64,000 nt of DNA from Portibacter marinus (GTDB lineage Bacteria > Bacteroidota > Bacteroidia > Chitinophagales > Saprospiraceae), in contig NZ_JAJNKB010000004.1 of NCBI RefSeq assembly GCF_021533195.1, forward strand, positions 124,001 to 188,000. The letters are read 5' to 3'. The notes under the pieces were generated by a model. It worked only from the letters and a program-made list of their open reading frames with translations. It had not been told where the DNA came from and searched no databases. The translations under genes were made by a program, and so were the position numbers. Below, piece by piece: positions 36,198-44,402 of the stretch (its first letter is position 1; the number at the start of each line of letters is the position of its first letter).

Positions 36198-37400
36198 CTA
36201 TTTTTGAACCGTTATTTTCTTGAAATAGAACTCCTTTTGATTGCTTATCTTCAAAATGTACATGCCAGTTTCAAATGAACTCATGTCTACCTTCAATTGC
36301 GACCTGTCTATGACCACTTCTTCTCTTAGTTCATTGCATATCCTACCATCCAAACTGTAGAGACTTAGCTTCCAATCTTGTTTCGGATCTGAATTTATGT
36401 CAAAGTAGACTTCACCATCGGTGATAGGGTTAGGGCGTGGATCACCAATTATATTTTTACTTTTTCTCACGTAGGCAGTAATGGAATTTGAGTATTCGTA
36501 ATTGCCATTGAAATCTAATTGCTTTAACCTATAGTATATTTCTCCAGAGGTTGGAATCAACCTGTCTATAAATTGATAATTGCTTTCATGTGAAATTGAT
36601 CCTGAACCTGCAACGAATCCAATTTGATGAAAATCCTTGCCATTCGTAGACCTTTCGACCTCAAATCCTTCATTGATATATTCAGATGCGGTGGTCCAGT
36701 TCAGAACGACATCTTCACTTTGTACCGTTGCCTCGAAAGAAAGAAGCTCTACTGGTAAAGTTGAACAGTTTCCTGCAATGACAGTCTGGTCTGCAGTCTG
36801 TAATCCTGCTTCGGGAATAGAAATGATAAAGGGATCACTGGAGGTTGATCCACTGATGGGACCTGAATGTACAATTAGTTCAATAAATCCAAACTTTCCA
36901 CCCTTTGTAATACCAATGTATCCGGTTTTGGGAAATGGTGAACCAAAATTACCAAAATTGCCAGCGTATGAAAATGCCAACCATTGCGCATTGCCATAAG
37001 TACCAACGTTTCCACCGTTAATGGTAGCACCTGGCGCAAAATTTACCACGGTTCCTGATCCTCCATTGGTAAAAGCTCTCGCTGTACCCATCGGTTTCAG
37101 TAATAGGGTAAGATTACCACCTCCACAACATGTGAAATTAGGATCAAATATTAGAAAATCATCTACATTATCACCATCAACATCAATTCCTACGCCACCT
37201 GCTGAACCATTCTGCGGAATGGTCAGATTATTGGCAAATTCACCTTGGCATTGGGCAATTGCGGCATTAACAGACAAAAGTGGAAGTGCTGCAACTAACA
37301 GCCCTTTTTTGAAATCAAATGGTAAATGATCAGAAACCATTCCCTGATTGATAGCGCAATATAAATCCATCCATTTATTGGCAGTATCATTATTTTTCAT
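36198..37400 (-). CDS. T9SS-exported protein with sorting tail
   Basis: This 400-residue protein has an unusually long N-terminal region (about 32 residues) before the hydrophobic segment GLLVAALPLLSVNAAIA, which ends in a likely signal cleavage site. The mature front has a repeat-like GVGIDVDGDNVDDFLIFD and the cysteine pair FTCCGGGN. An FN3-like unit follows (VELLSFEATVQSEDVVLNWTTASEYINEGFEVERS), a standard spacer in T9SS cargo. The last 80 residues are a type A sorting domain: DPRPNPITDGEVYFDI, LYSLDGRI, FETGMYILKI and a final basic KKITVQK. It should reach the cell surface or medium. The specific role is unknown. Confidence 0.82.
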   Translation of the reverse strand: MKNNDTANKWMDLYCAINQGMVSDHLPFDFKKGLLVAALPLLSVNAAIAQCQGEFANNLTIPQNGSAGGVGIDVDGDNVDDFLIFDPNFTCCGGGNLTLLLKPMGTARAFTNGGSGTVVNFAPGATINGGNVGTYGNAQWLAFSYAGNFGNFGSPFPKTGYIGITKGGKFGFIELIVHSGPISGSTSSDPFIISIPEAGLQTADQTVIAGNCSTLPVELLSFEATVQSEDVVLNWTTASEYINEGFEVERSTNGKDFHQIGFVAGSGSISHESNYQFIDRLIPTSGEIYYRLKQLDFNGNYEYSNSITAYVRKSKNIIGDPRPNPITDGEVYFDINSDPKQDWKLSLYSLDGRICNELREEVVIDRSQLKVDMSSFETGMYILKISNQKEFYFKKITVQK

Positions 37401-37434
37401 AGATAGTGAATTATAAGGGTTAAAAATTAGTGTG

Positions 37435-37968
37435 CTAAGGATTTGAAAGTATCATTTCCTTCTTTCTCTGAGCCCTGCATTTGCTTTCACGCCAGGCTCC
37501 TTGCCATTTAGTAAGTGTTGCATATTTAGATTTCAAATACTCTATTTCAGATATGTTATGGACACTTTGATAAGTCCACACGTCGTGCCATACGAAATCA
37601 TAAGTTTGACCATCAGGAGGTTCATATTCATATGCATCCGAATGTATGAATGAACATCTTTCGTCATCCCGATAGAATGGCGATATGAAGTCAATCAAAC
37701 TTTTATCCAGCTCTACAATTGTTATTGATTTTACTGTTCTTTTTTTCAACAAGTAACATAAACACATGCCCATCCCTAAGCCATTGATAAGTATATGACC
37801 TTCAGCTTTCAAAAGGAAATCTTCAAAATCTTCTACGATTTCAGGAGTGTTGAGCATCTTTATGATGCCGTTCTGAATCAATCTTTGATAGTAGATTCCT
37901 TCTCTACAAAAACCCTCTATCGACCAAACTCCTTCACTGACCTCGGGTAAAGACATGTGTACATGCAT
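37435..37968 (-). CDS. Small class I methyltransferase / spermidine-synthase-like protein
   Basis: This 177-residue protein contains a Rossmann SAM-binding region: ILINGLGMGMCLCYLLKK (motif I) and SITIVELDKSLIDFI (motif II, acidic residue), then CSFIHSDAYEYEPPDGQTYDFVWHDVWTYQ. This resembles spermidine-synthase-like methyltransferases with a truncated catalytic domain. It is short for the family and lacks a clear substrate lobe. It lies 34 bases upstream of the T9SS-protein gene and 13 bases after the tail-collar gene, inside the same minus-strand block. The substrate is unknown; modification of the tail-collar or a glycan product is possible but unproven. Confidence 0.7.
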   Translation of the reverse strand: MHVHMSLPEVSEGVWSIEGFCREGIYYQRLIQNGIIKMLNTPEIVEDFEDFLLKAEGHILINGLGMGMCLCYLLKKRTVKSITIVELDKSLIDFISPFYRDDERCSFIHSDAYEYEPPDGQTYDFVWHDVWTYQSVHNISEIEYLKSKYATLTKWQGAWRESKCRAQRKKEMILSNP

Positions 37969-37981
37969 TCCGTGCTTTATT

Positions 37982-38524
37982 TTAGCTTCTAGAAGGAAAT
38001 ACTCCCTGAAGAGCGATAATGTAATTAACTACTCCAAATGGGCTCATGTTATCATGGGAAAGATTACCACCTGCAGCACCAGTATTGCCATTTAATGACG
38101 CACCTAAATTTCCTCCACCAGAAGTTGTTCTAAACGCACCTTCACTATTTCCGATAAAGTTATTTACTGCCGTATCGGAAGTAGTCACACCTTTGCCTTC
38201 TGCTCCCACTGCAATGGTTCCCGAGCTCATATTATGGCTATGAGATGGAATTTCGGTGGTGTTTAAGGTCACCCTTTCTTCACCCCCTTTTGAGCCAAGT
38301 CGCCTTGTACTTAGACCAGGTCCTGTGCCAGCATGTATCGGAGCTCGCCCTCGTAAGTCAGGTAGAGCAAAAGTTGTTCTTCCGTCCCCGCCATAAGTTG
38401 TACCAATAATAGAAAATAGTGCTGAATTACTGCTAATTGCTAGCAATTGTCCGTCGCAAAAGGCCCAACCTCTTGGTGCAAAACTTCCGCCGAACATCAT
38501 AATTTGTCCAATGAATGGATCCAT
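37982..38524 (-). CDS. Phage tail-collar domain protein (MdpB-like)
   Basis: This 180-residue protein starts with FIGQIMMFGGSFAPRGWAFCDGQLL, followed by ALFSIIGTTYGGDGRTTFALPDLRGR, the hallmark of the tail-collar domain found in tail fibres and in bacterial microcystin-dependent-protein homologues. The rest is glycine/asparagine-rich with IPSHSHNM, as in such proteins. No signal peptide is present. No capsid, terminase or tail genes are nearby, so this is a domesticated single gene of the kind seen in many bacteria, not a prophage remnant. It heads the block 38524-32934. Confidence 0.88.
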   Translation of the reverse strand: MDPFIGQIMMFGGSFAPRGWAFCDGQLLAISSNSALFSIIGTTYGGDGRTTFALPDLRGRAPIHAGTGPGLSTRRLGSKGGEERVTLNTTEIPSHSHNMSSGTIAVGAEGKGVTTSDTAVNNFIGNSEGAFRTTSGGGNLGASLNGNTGAAGGNLSHDNMSPFGVVNYIIALQGVFPSRS

Positions 38525-38727
38525 AGTCTTTGATTTTAGGAGTTATGCAGTCATATTGTCTTATACTTTCAGTTGTTAAAACTTCATACTGCGAATACTT
38601 CAAATATGAGGACAATTGGTCAAAATTTTGAGCGCAAATGCACCTGAAATTAGAATAGGTAATTATACGTATTGACTAATTTTTAACTATCTTAGACTTC
38701 TATTACTTAACCTCAAATATTGTAAAA

Positions 38728-39156
38728 ATGAAAACTTTCCTTTTTTGTATATGTGCCCTATTTCTCTTATTTTATGCGTGCGAAAGTGCTGATTCAGCCC
38801 CATCTCCGACACAAGAGGAGATGATAGAAGATGTGGTAAGCGTGAAAGATACCATTTCGATCCAAAAATTCAACAAATGGAGAAATGCATGGGAAAAAGA
38901 TGGTGAAGCCTTTATGGATACCTCTGCACAATTTCAATACTTCACTTTACCTATCGTTGATTTAAGTGAAGTATTAGCCGAAAATGCTACCGGTGCAAAG
39001 TATTACTTTGGGCTAGAGAAGATAGAAAATGGGAAATATTATCTAAAATTCATGTTAGTAGGGACAGATGAAAACGAGGATGACTTAATGAACCCCAATA
39101 ATAAGAATTACGTTTACGACATGTCTAAGACTTGTCCTCCATTTTGTACGCAATAA
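38728..39156 (+). CDS. Small lipoprotein at the head of the signalling operon
   Basis: This 142-residue protein starts MKTFLFCICALFLLFYAC, a lipobox with Cys18. The mature part is acidic, with no recognised domain (SADSAPSPTQEEMIED, then KFNKWRNAWEKDGEAF and KYYFGLEKIENGKYYLKFMLVG). It lies 17 bases ahead of the seven-helix membrane protein gene and so probably belongs to the same operon as the histidine kinase. It may be a periplasmic or outer-membrane input component; this is inference. Confidence 0.7.
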   Translation: MKTFLFCICALFLLFYACESADSAPSPTQEEMIEDVVSVKDTISIQKFNKWRNAWEKDGEAFMDTSAQFQYFTLPIVDLSEVLAENATGAKYYFGLEKIENGKYYLKFMLVGTDENEDDLMNPNNKNYVYDMSKTCPPFCTQ

Positions 39157-39173
39157 TAGGTTAAAAAAAGCTT

Positions 39174-39809
39174 TTGTCTGATCTGATTTTTAAAATTGCT
39201 ATTACTGCCAATGTTGTCAATGCACTATTTTATCTGATTTGGGTCAATAAGCAAAATCCTATTGTCAATACTTTCGGTCTTTTTATCATCGCTTCAGCTC
39301 TAGCTGAGATTGTCACCTATTTCACGGCAAGTGCCGGCAACAATCTCTTTCTGATGCCCATTTATACCGTATTAGAATTTGCACTCTTATCCTGTTTCTT
39401 TATACTGGCCCACGATGCTTCGAAGAAATGGGTTTTTGTCATTATTTTAGGAATCCTGCTAATTGCCGTCAATTCTATATTTTTTCAGGAACTGGATGAG
39501 TTCAATACCAATGCCAAGACGGTGATCTATCTCATCATTATTGTATTAAGCCTTTATACCCTATTTACTTACATCAATTTCGGTCAAGTCAGTCAAACAG
39601 AATTAACGATGAAATATTTCTTATTTGGCTTACTTTTAAATTTTACGGGTTCCTTTGTGCTTTATTTGTTTGCTAATGTCATTTCTACTTTCGAGATAGA
39701 AACCCAAAAAAATCTTTGGTATTTCAATATTGTATTGAATATCATTTCACAACTACTTTATTTTTTAGGATTTTGGCAGTACAGAAAGTTGGAGCAAAGT
39801 AAAATATGA
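39174..39809 (+). CDS. Seven-helix membrane protein coupled to a histidine kinase
   Basis: This 211-residue protein begins at a TTG codon and has about seven transmembrane helices (near residues 7-23, 31-50, 58-77, 85-103, 113-131, 147-168 and 183-202). No catalytic motif is visible. Its TGA stop overlaps the ATG of the histidine kinase gene (ATGA at 39806-39809), so both are translated together. The kinase itself has only one membrane helix and no sensor domain, so this protein is a good candidate for the separate sensory part. Its family is unknown to me. Confidence 0.75.
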   Translation: MSDLIFKIAITANVVNALFYLIWVNKQNPIVNTFGLFIIASALAEIVTYFTASAGNNLFLMPIYTVLEFALLSCFFILAHDASKKWVFVIILGILLIAVNSIFFQELDEFNTNAKTVIYLIIIVLSLYTLFTYINFGQVSQTELTMKYFLFGLLLNFTGSFVLYLFANVISTFEIETQKNLWYFNIVLNIISQLLYFLGFWQYRKLEQSKI

Positions 39810-40600
39810 AAGAATCTCAATTGACGCTTTTTATCATCATAGTCATTATCGTCATGACCTTATTGATTATAAGCATCATTTTGTTTTTCAATATTTCTCA
39901 GAAGCGAATCCTGGCTGAAAAAGAAAAGAGGCATCAACAGAAAATGAAGTTTCAAAAGCAACTATTGGCCAAGAATATTGAAACGCAGGAGAAAGAAAGA
40001 AGCAGAATCGCCAGGGAACTACATGATGACCTTAGTTCGAAGCTCAATGTTGTAAATCTCAATGTTGAACTGTTAAAATTAAGGGGGCAGAATGGCGATA
40101 ATGCTGAGATTTTGGATATGATCAGCCAGGCTTTGACAGAATCGATAGAGCGTTCTCGAAAGATCTCTCACGAATTAATGCCACCGATATTAGAAAAATT
40201 CGGACTATGCGAAGCCATTATTGATTTGGCCCGAGGTATAAACACGTCAGATCAATTACTTATGCAAGTTAATGGTAAAGAAATTCTAGATAATATCTCT
40301 GGACAGAATAAATTGCATATCTTTAGAATCGTACAGGAACTGTGCAATAACACTCTTAAACATGCTGGTGCGGATGCGATCACTTTAGACTGTGTGTCGA
40401 AAGACGGCAGTGTGGTCATTACTTATAGTGATGATGGTATAGGGATTAGTAACGGCGTAAAGGAAAATGGATTAGGTATGATGAATATCGAATCCAGAAT
40501 ACAAATTCTCCATGCTCATTTGGAAAAGATTCCTTCTGAACAAGGAGTATGTTTTGAGTTAATTGTACCCAATGAACAAAAGAATAATTCTAGCGGATGA
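39806..40600 (+). CDS. Sensor histidine kinase, HisKA_3/NarL-type partner
   Basis: This 264-residue kinase has one transmembrane helix (about residues 7-28), a coiled linker, the HisKA_3 dimerisation motif ARELHDDLSSKLN with phosphoacceptor His73, and a HATPase domain with NNTLKHAGADAI (N box) and ITYSDDGIGIS/GLGMMNIESR (G boxes). It lacks any recognisable periplasmic or PAS sensor, so signal input probably comes from the co-translated seven-helix protein. Its end overlaps the regulator gene by 29 bases. Confidence 0.92.
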   Translation: MKESQLTLFIIIVIIVMTLLIISIILFFNISQKRILAEKEKRHQQKMKFQKQLLAKNIETQEKERSRIARELHDDLSSKLNVVNLNVELLKLRGQNGDNAEILDMISQALTESIERSRKISHELMPPILEKFGLCEAIIDLARGINTSDQLLMQVNGKEILDNISGQNKLHIFRIVQELCNNTLKHAGADAITLDCVSKDGSVVITYSDDGIGISNGVKENGLGMMNIESRIQILHAHLEKIPSEQGVCFELIVPNEQKNNSSG

Positions 40601-41252
40601 TGAAAATTTATTCAGAGAAGGATTAAAAAGAATCCTAATTGAATTCGGAGAATTCGAATTTGTAGGCGAAGCTTCTAATGGAAAAGAACTCCTTCAAGTG
40701 GTCCGTACAACTCCAGAGTTTGAACTGATCATTTTGGATTTATCCATGCCTGTAATGGATGGAATCACTACACTCAAAGAACTCATGAGCATTAATGCAG
40801 AAATGAAAGTAGCCATTCTGAGTTCTCATTATGATCCAGCTTTAATTGTCAAAATGATTGAACTGGGAGCAGCATCTTTTTTTGCCAAGAATGAAAAACC
40901 CAAAGAACTCATAGAAGGTCTAAATACTATCATTAATATGGGATTTCATTACTCCCCTTTTATCATTCAGTTACTGCGTGATAAAATGATCCATGGAGAC
41001 AGGTACACCATGGCAAGTGATTTACTGAGTGACCGTGAAAAGGAGGTATTGCAAAAATTATGTGAGCAAAAAACCGCAAAGGAAATCGGTAAAGAACTAT
41101 TCATCAGCTCAAGAACTGTAGAAGGACACAGGAATCACCTCTTAGAAAAAACAAACTCTAAAAATATAGCAGGCCTGATCATTTACGCGATTGAAAACGG
41201 TATTTATAAAGTGGAAATTGATGATCTGATGCAACGGATTGTCTCTTCATAA
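40572..41252 (+). CDS. LuxR-type response regulator paired with the kinase
   Basis: This 226-residue regulator starts at ATG 40572 (MNKRIILADDENLFREGL). The receiver domain has acidic residues at the start, phospho-acceptor Asp56 in LIILDLSMPVMDG and the conserved Lys in FFAKNEKPKE. The C-terminal helix-turn-helix is of LuxR/NarL type: LSDREKEVLQKLCEQKTAKEIGKELFISSRTVEGHRN. It is the cognate partner of the upstream kinase by overlap and gene order. A hairpin follows its stop. The target genes are unknown; the 38525-38727 upstream region could be one. Confidence 0.93.
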   Translation: MNKRIILADDENLFREGLKRILIEFGEFEFVGEASNGKELLQVVRTTPEFELIILDLSMPVMDGITTLKELMSINAEMKVAILSSHYDPALIVKMIELGAASFFAKNEKPKELIEGLNTIINMGFHYSPFIIQLLRDKMIHGDRYTMASDLLSDREKEVLQKLCEQKTAKEIGKELFISSRTVEGHRNHLLEKTNSKNIAGLIIYAIENGIYKVEIDDLMQRIVSS

Positions 41253-41257
41253 AAAAT

Positions 41258-41311
41258 GGAAGCCATTGGAATGGCCTCCACTAAATGCCCTTAAAAACCA
41301 TCGGGCTTTTT
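41258..41311. terminator. Double hairpin between converging genes
   Basis: GGAAGCCA (41258-41265) pairs with TGGCCTCC (41272-41279) with one mismatch. A second stem GCCC (41287-41290) / GGGC (41303-41306) is followed by TTTTT, a plausible intrinsic terminator for the signalling operon. Confidence 0.55.
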
Positions 41312-41331
41312 CTGCAATTGTTGTTATATGT

Positions 41332-43410
41332 TTATTCTAGAAGGATTAACGGACGCGTTTCAAAGAAGTCCTCTGAAAACATCGCGATAAAATAAGTTCC
41401 TCTAGACAGGTTAAGGTTCACTAAATTATAGGATAATGTCTGCCCCTCATTTTCTACAACATCCATCATTATACTTCTGCCATTGGCATCAAAAATCTGT
41501 ACAGTAATTTCTTCAGACGTCAATTCTTTCAAACTTATATTCACCACCGAACTGGTAGGATTGGGAAAGATGGGCAACTGGTGAGAAGTCGCTCTTGTTT
41601 TCGTCTTCAGCTCACCATCAGCTATCTTTTTATCGTATTCCTCACATGGAGATTGATGGTCGCATGGTCCCATATGGCACCCAATATGACCCACTCCATT
41701 CTCAAGATGCTCCTCCACCCCATTGATACTGATACATAAGGTTTGATGAGTTCCATTATTCTTGACATGGCATACCTCAACTTTGGGCTCACCATTTCCA
41801 TTACCACAAGAAACATTAAGGGCCTCCACATATGTTTCAGCCACACTTTTGCATCCAGAACTGCTTGTCACTGTGACTGAGTAGTTGGTGCTTTGTTCAA
41901 GACTAACCTCTATGGTAGAAGTTGTAACTCCGGTATTCCACATGAATGATAAACCATTTCCTTGTGCTTTAGCTTCTAAAATGACGCTGGATAAAGGTTC
42001 ATAGCCAGGATAAACAGTCTGACATTCAGAAATTTCAACTTGCGATTCCAACGAAGCTGGTGCGCTTAGGGTAAATGCTCCCAGATCATTGCCACTTCGA
42101 TCACTGGCTAAAATCAAAAACTTACCATCATAAGGAAAATTATAATCGTTAAGTTTGGCTTTCACGCCATCATAAGCTTCTGCAATCATGTTGCCATTGA
42201 GATCAAACATTCTCAGATGTGGTTCCAATAATGGCTCGGTTTCTTTCAATTCTACTTGGATCGGCTCGCCTTTCTGACCTTCAATGGAGAATAATTTATT
42301 CTGAGCCAGTCCATCAAAATAAACCAGTTCCTCCTGATTAGAACAATTCAAAATACTCGGGCAATAACTATCATCCAGGAATTGTGCCTGAATGCCAAAG
42401 TCGCCAAAATCATTGCCATTGCGATCGAATACGGCCACCAGGTAGGATTGTTCAGTATCTGAAACTGGTAGCGTTTCACTGATTAATTTGTTGGTAGATG
42501 ATTTTTTTCGCACCACCTGACCTTCTTGGTTATAGATCATCATAGTAGTTTCCAGCACGATATTATTCGATCTGGCTTCTATTAAAGCTATCTGACCAGG
42601 CCTCGTACGAATCCGAAAGGCATTTCTCTGCACCAGTTTGTCCAGTCGATCATTTTTATTTTCACCACACACTAGATTTTGCGCAGATTCATGTTTATTC
42701 AAAAGCATGTGTGTCAGTCCAAATTTATCCAAATCATTTCCTCCACGATCCGTTACAACAATGGTGTAATGATCGGACTTCTCTACCTCCACAGGTCCTA
42801 CCGTTGCAAGCCTACCCTTGTTTTCAGCCTTGTAAATTTCATTACCCTCGGAGTCATAAATAAAAAATTCACATTCCAGGTGAACGGTTTTGGCTCTCAT
42901 CTGAGTAAAAAGAACATCCCCTTTGTCCGCCTGCATTTCATACATTCTAACTCCTACGATTTCCTCGATGTGATCTTCAAAACTAATGATCTCCGGTATG
43001 GGCTTTGCATAACCATTGCTATTCAATTGATGTAAACTGATTCCATACTTTCCTATGTCGTTGTGGTTTCTATCATATGCATGAATTCTATAGGTTCCGG
43101 CCTTATGTAATTTTAAATTTCTGATTTTAGCCAACCCTCCATCACTCCAGGCCGATGCAATCATTTTATCATCGGGATCGTACAATTTAATATAGGAATC
43201 TACGAGTGTTTCATCTCTCATTCGAATCATGATAACATCTCCTGAGGCCCCTTCGAATGAATAGTAATCAACCTCCCCAATTTTCGAAATGTGATCTTCG
43301 TGATTGGTACCATAGATCAGCTCTTTGTAAATGATTTCAGCTTCCTGCTGACCAAAAAAAGCCATGGGGTAGCTAATCAAAATAAGGGCAAGTAATTTAA
43401 AAGGGTACAT
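41332..43410 (-). CDS. Large T9SS-exported protein with four PPC-like repeats
   Basis: This 692-residue secreted protein (signal MYPFKLLALILISYPMAFFGQQ) has four beta repeats of about 105 residues. Each ends in a D-R-x-x-N-D motif: DRNHNDIGKYGISL, DRGGNDLDKFGLTH, DRNGNDFGDFGIQA and DRSGNDLGAFTLSA, resembling bacterial pre-peptidase C-terminal domains. A segment with VTVTSSSGCKSVAE follows, then a Cys/His cluster VCHVKNNGTHQTLCIS...GHIGCH, and a type A sorting domain (LPIFPNPTSSVVNISL, IFDANGRS, LSRGTYFIAMF). It should reach the outer surface and may bind glycan or protein. It is not near a protease gene. Confidence 0.82.
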   Translation of the reverse strand: MYPFKLLALILISYPMAFFGQQEAEIIYKELIYGTNHEDHISKIGEVDYYSFEGASGDVIMIRMRDETLVDSYIKLYDPDDKMIASAWSDGGLAKIRNLKLHKAGTYRIHAYDRNHNDIGKYGISLHQLNSNGYAKPIPEIISFEDHIEEIVGVRMYEMQADKGDVLFTQMRAKTVHLECEFFIYDSEGNEIYKAENKGRLATVGPVEVEKSDHYTIVVTDRGGNDLDKFGLTHMLLNKHESAQNLVCGENKNDRLDKLVQRNAFRIRTRPGQIALIEARSNNIVLETTMMIYNQEGQVVRKKSSTNKLISETLPVSDTEQSYLVAVFDRNGNDFGDFGIQAQFLDDSYCPSILNCSNQEELVYFDGLAQNKLFSIEGQKGEPIQVELKETEPLLEPHLRMFDLNGNMIAEAYDGVKAKLNDYNFPYDGKFLILASDRSGNDLGAFTLSAPASLESQVEISECQTVYPGYEPLSSVILEAKAQGNGLSFMWNTGVTTSTIEVSLEQSTNYSVTVTSSSGCKSVAETYVEALNVSCGNGNGEPKVEVCHVKNNGTHQTLCISINGVEEHLENGVGHIGCHMGPCDHQSPCEEYDKKIADGELKTKTRATSHQLPIFPNPTSSVVNISLKELTSEEITVQIFDANGRSIMMDVVENEGQTLSYNLVNLNLSRGTYFIAMFSEDFFETRPLILLE

Positions 43411-43748
43411 CTGAATAAAATTCTTCTATCTATAAACATGGCACCAAATTCCACATATACACCTATCTACAAGTAAACCTCACTTTTCTTTGCTTTAATA
43501 ATTACTTGTGTATTTCACACATTATTATGTGTCAGAAAGGACATTAATAATGATATAATAAAAAGGTCTCAGTCCTTGCCTACAAAATAGAGTTTTTCCT
43601 GCGCTCCAATTTTAAGCTTGACGGATCAGAGTCTTGATTGGCATTCGCCTGACGACTCCACCCCTACCATTGATGATGGAAAGGGCAAATTGCAAGCTCA
43701 TTGTAGCAAAATAAACCACTGATGTGACCGAGATGTACTTTCCCATGT
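43411..43748. other. 338-base stretch without a confident gene
   Basis: It lies between the T9SS protein and the second response regulator, both on the minus strand. I see no RNA gene or repeat. One small minus-strand frame, 43612-43746, is listed separately. The part next to 43410 is AT-rich and should hold the T9SS gene promoter, but no exact TAnnTTTG is found. Confidence 0.6.
43612..43746 (-). CDS. Possible 44-residue peptide behind the response regulator
   Basis: An ATG at 43746, two bases after the stop of the regulator gene, opens a 44-codon frame starting MGKYISVTSVVYFATMSLQF and ending with a basic tail (GRGGVVRRMPIKTLIRQA). The front is hydrophobic and could be a short membrane helix. 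The close spacing suggests translation, but nothing else supports it and I recognise no family. Confidence 0.25.
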   Translation of the reverse strand: MGKYISVTSVVYFATMSLQFALSIINGRGGVVRRMPIKTLIRQA

Positions 43749-44357
43749 TTACTGAGTACTTAGCCATTTGACCAATTCTGCTCTGTTGTGCACATCTGCT
43801 TTAGCATAGAGCTTTTTCACATGAGTTTTGACCGTATTGACGGAAATAAAGTGTTTAGAGGCTATCTGTTGGTTCGCTAAACCATTATAAATATCAACCA
43901 TCACTTCATACTCCTTGTCGGTTATTTCGGACATCAAGTTTTGATTAATGGTATTTAATGATGGAACTTCATCCGTGCTTTCATTAGCATACCGAAAGAG
44001 TGCGATTTCAACCGTCGCTTTTAATTCCTGCTCGCTAAAAGGTTTGAGAATATAACCATATGGAAGGGTATGCTTTGCGCGATCAAGGGTGCTTTTATCT
44101 GCGTAAGAAGTAATGAATATAAATGGCTTTTTACTTCTGTCTTTGATGATTTCTGCCAATTCTATTCCGTCTTTCTGGCCCTGAATATTGACATCCAGAA
44201 GGATCAGGTCCGGTTGTCTATTCGCGATCATATCCAATGCTTCGTCACCATTTCCAGTGATTCCAACTACATGGTGGCCCATTGATTCCATGATCATTTC
44301 TAAATCCATAGCAATCAATGCCTCATCCTCTACAATTAACACTTTTGTATTTGACAT
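43749..44357 (-). CDS. Response regulator with LuxR-type output, no adjacent kinase
   Basis: This 202-residue regulator has a receiver domain (KVLIVEDEALIAMDLEMIM; phospho-acceptor Asp55 in LILLDVNIQGQKDG; FITSYADKST; conserved Lys in YILKPFSE) and a C-terminal helix-turn-helix of LuxR type (LANQQIASKHFISVNTVKTHVKKLY). The receiver is of the kind often paired with hybrid or soluble histidine kinases. No kinase gene lies next to it, unlike the regulator at 40572-41252, so its partner is elsewhere. Confidence 0.9.
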   Translation of the reverse strand: MSNTKVLIVEDEALIAMDLEMIMESMGHHVVGITGNGDEALDMIANRQPDLILLDVNIQGQKDGIELAEIIKDRSKKPFIFITSYADKSTLDRAKHTLPYGYILKPFSEQELKATVEIALFRYANESTDEVPSLNTINQNLMSEITDKEYEVMVDIYNGLANQQIASKHFISVNTVKTHVKKLYAKADVHNRAELVKWLSTQ

Positions 44358-44402
44358 TTTATATTTTTTGGTTTAGGTCAATATGGCATTGGGGTATTGA
44401 AC

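Noticed and set aside
37982-38524. Prophage remnant based on the tail-collar domain
   Set aside because: No capsid, portal, terminase, integrase or lysis gene is visible on either side, and the gene is packed into a bacterial operon-like block.
38601-38608. CATATTTG on the minus strand as promoter of the tail-collar block
   Set aside because: It differs from TAnnTTTG at the first base and has no -33 element at the right distance, so it is too weak to list.
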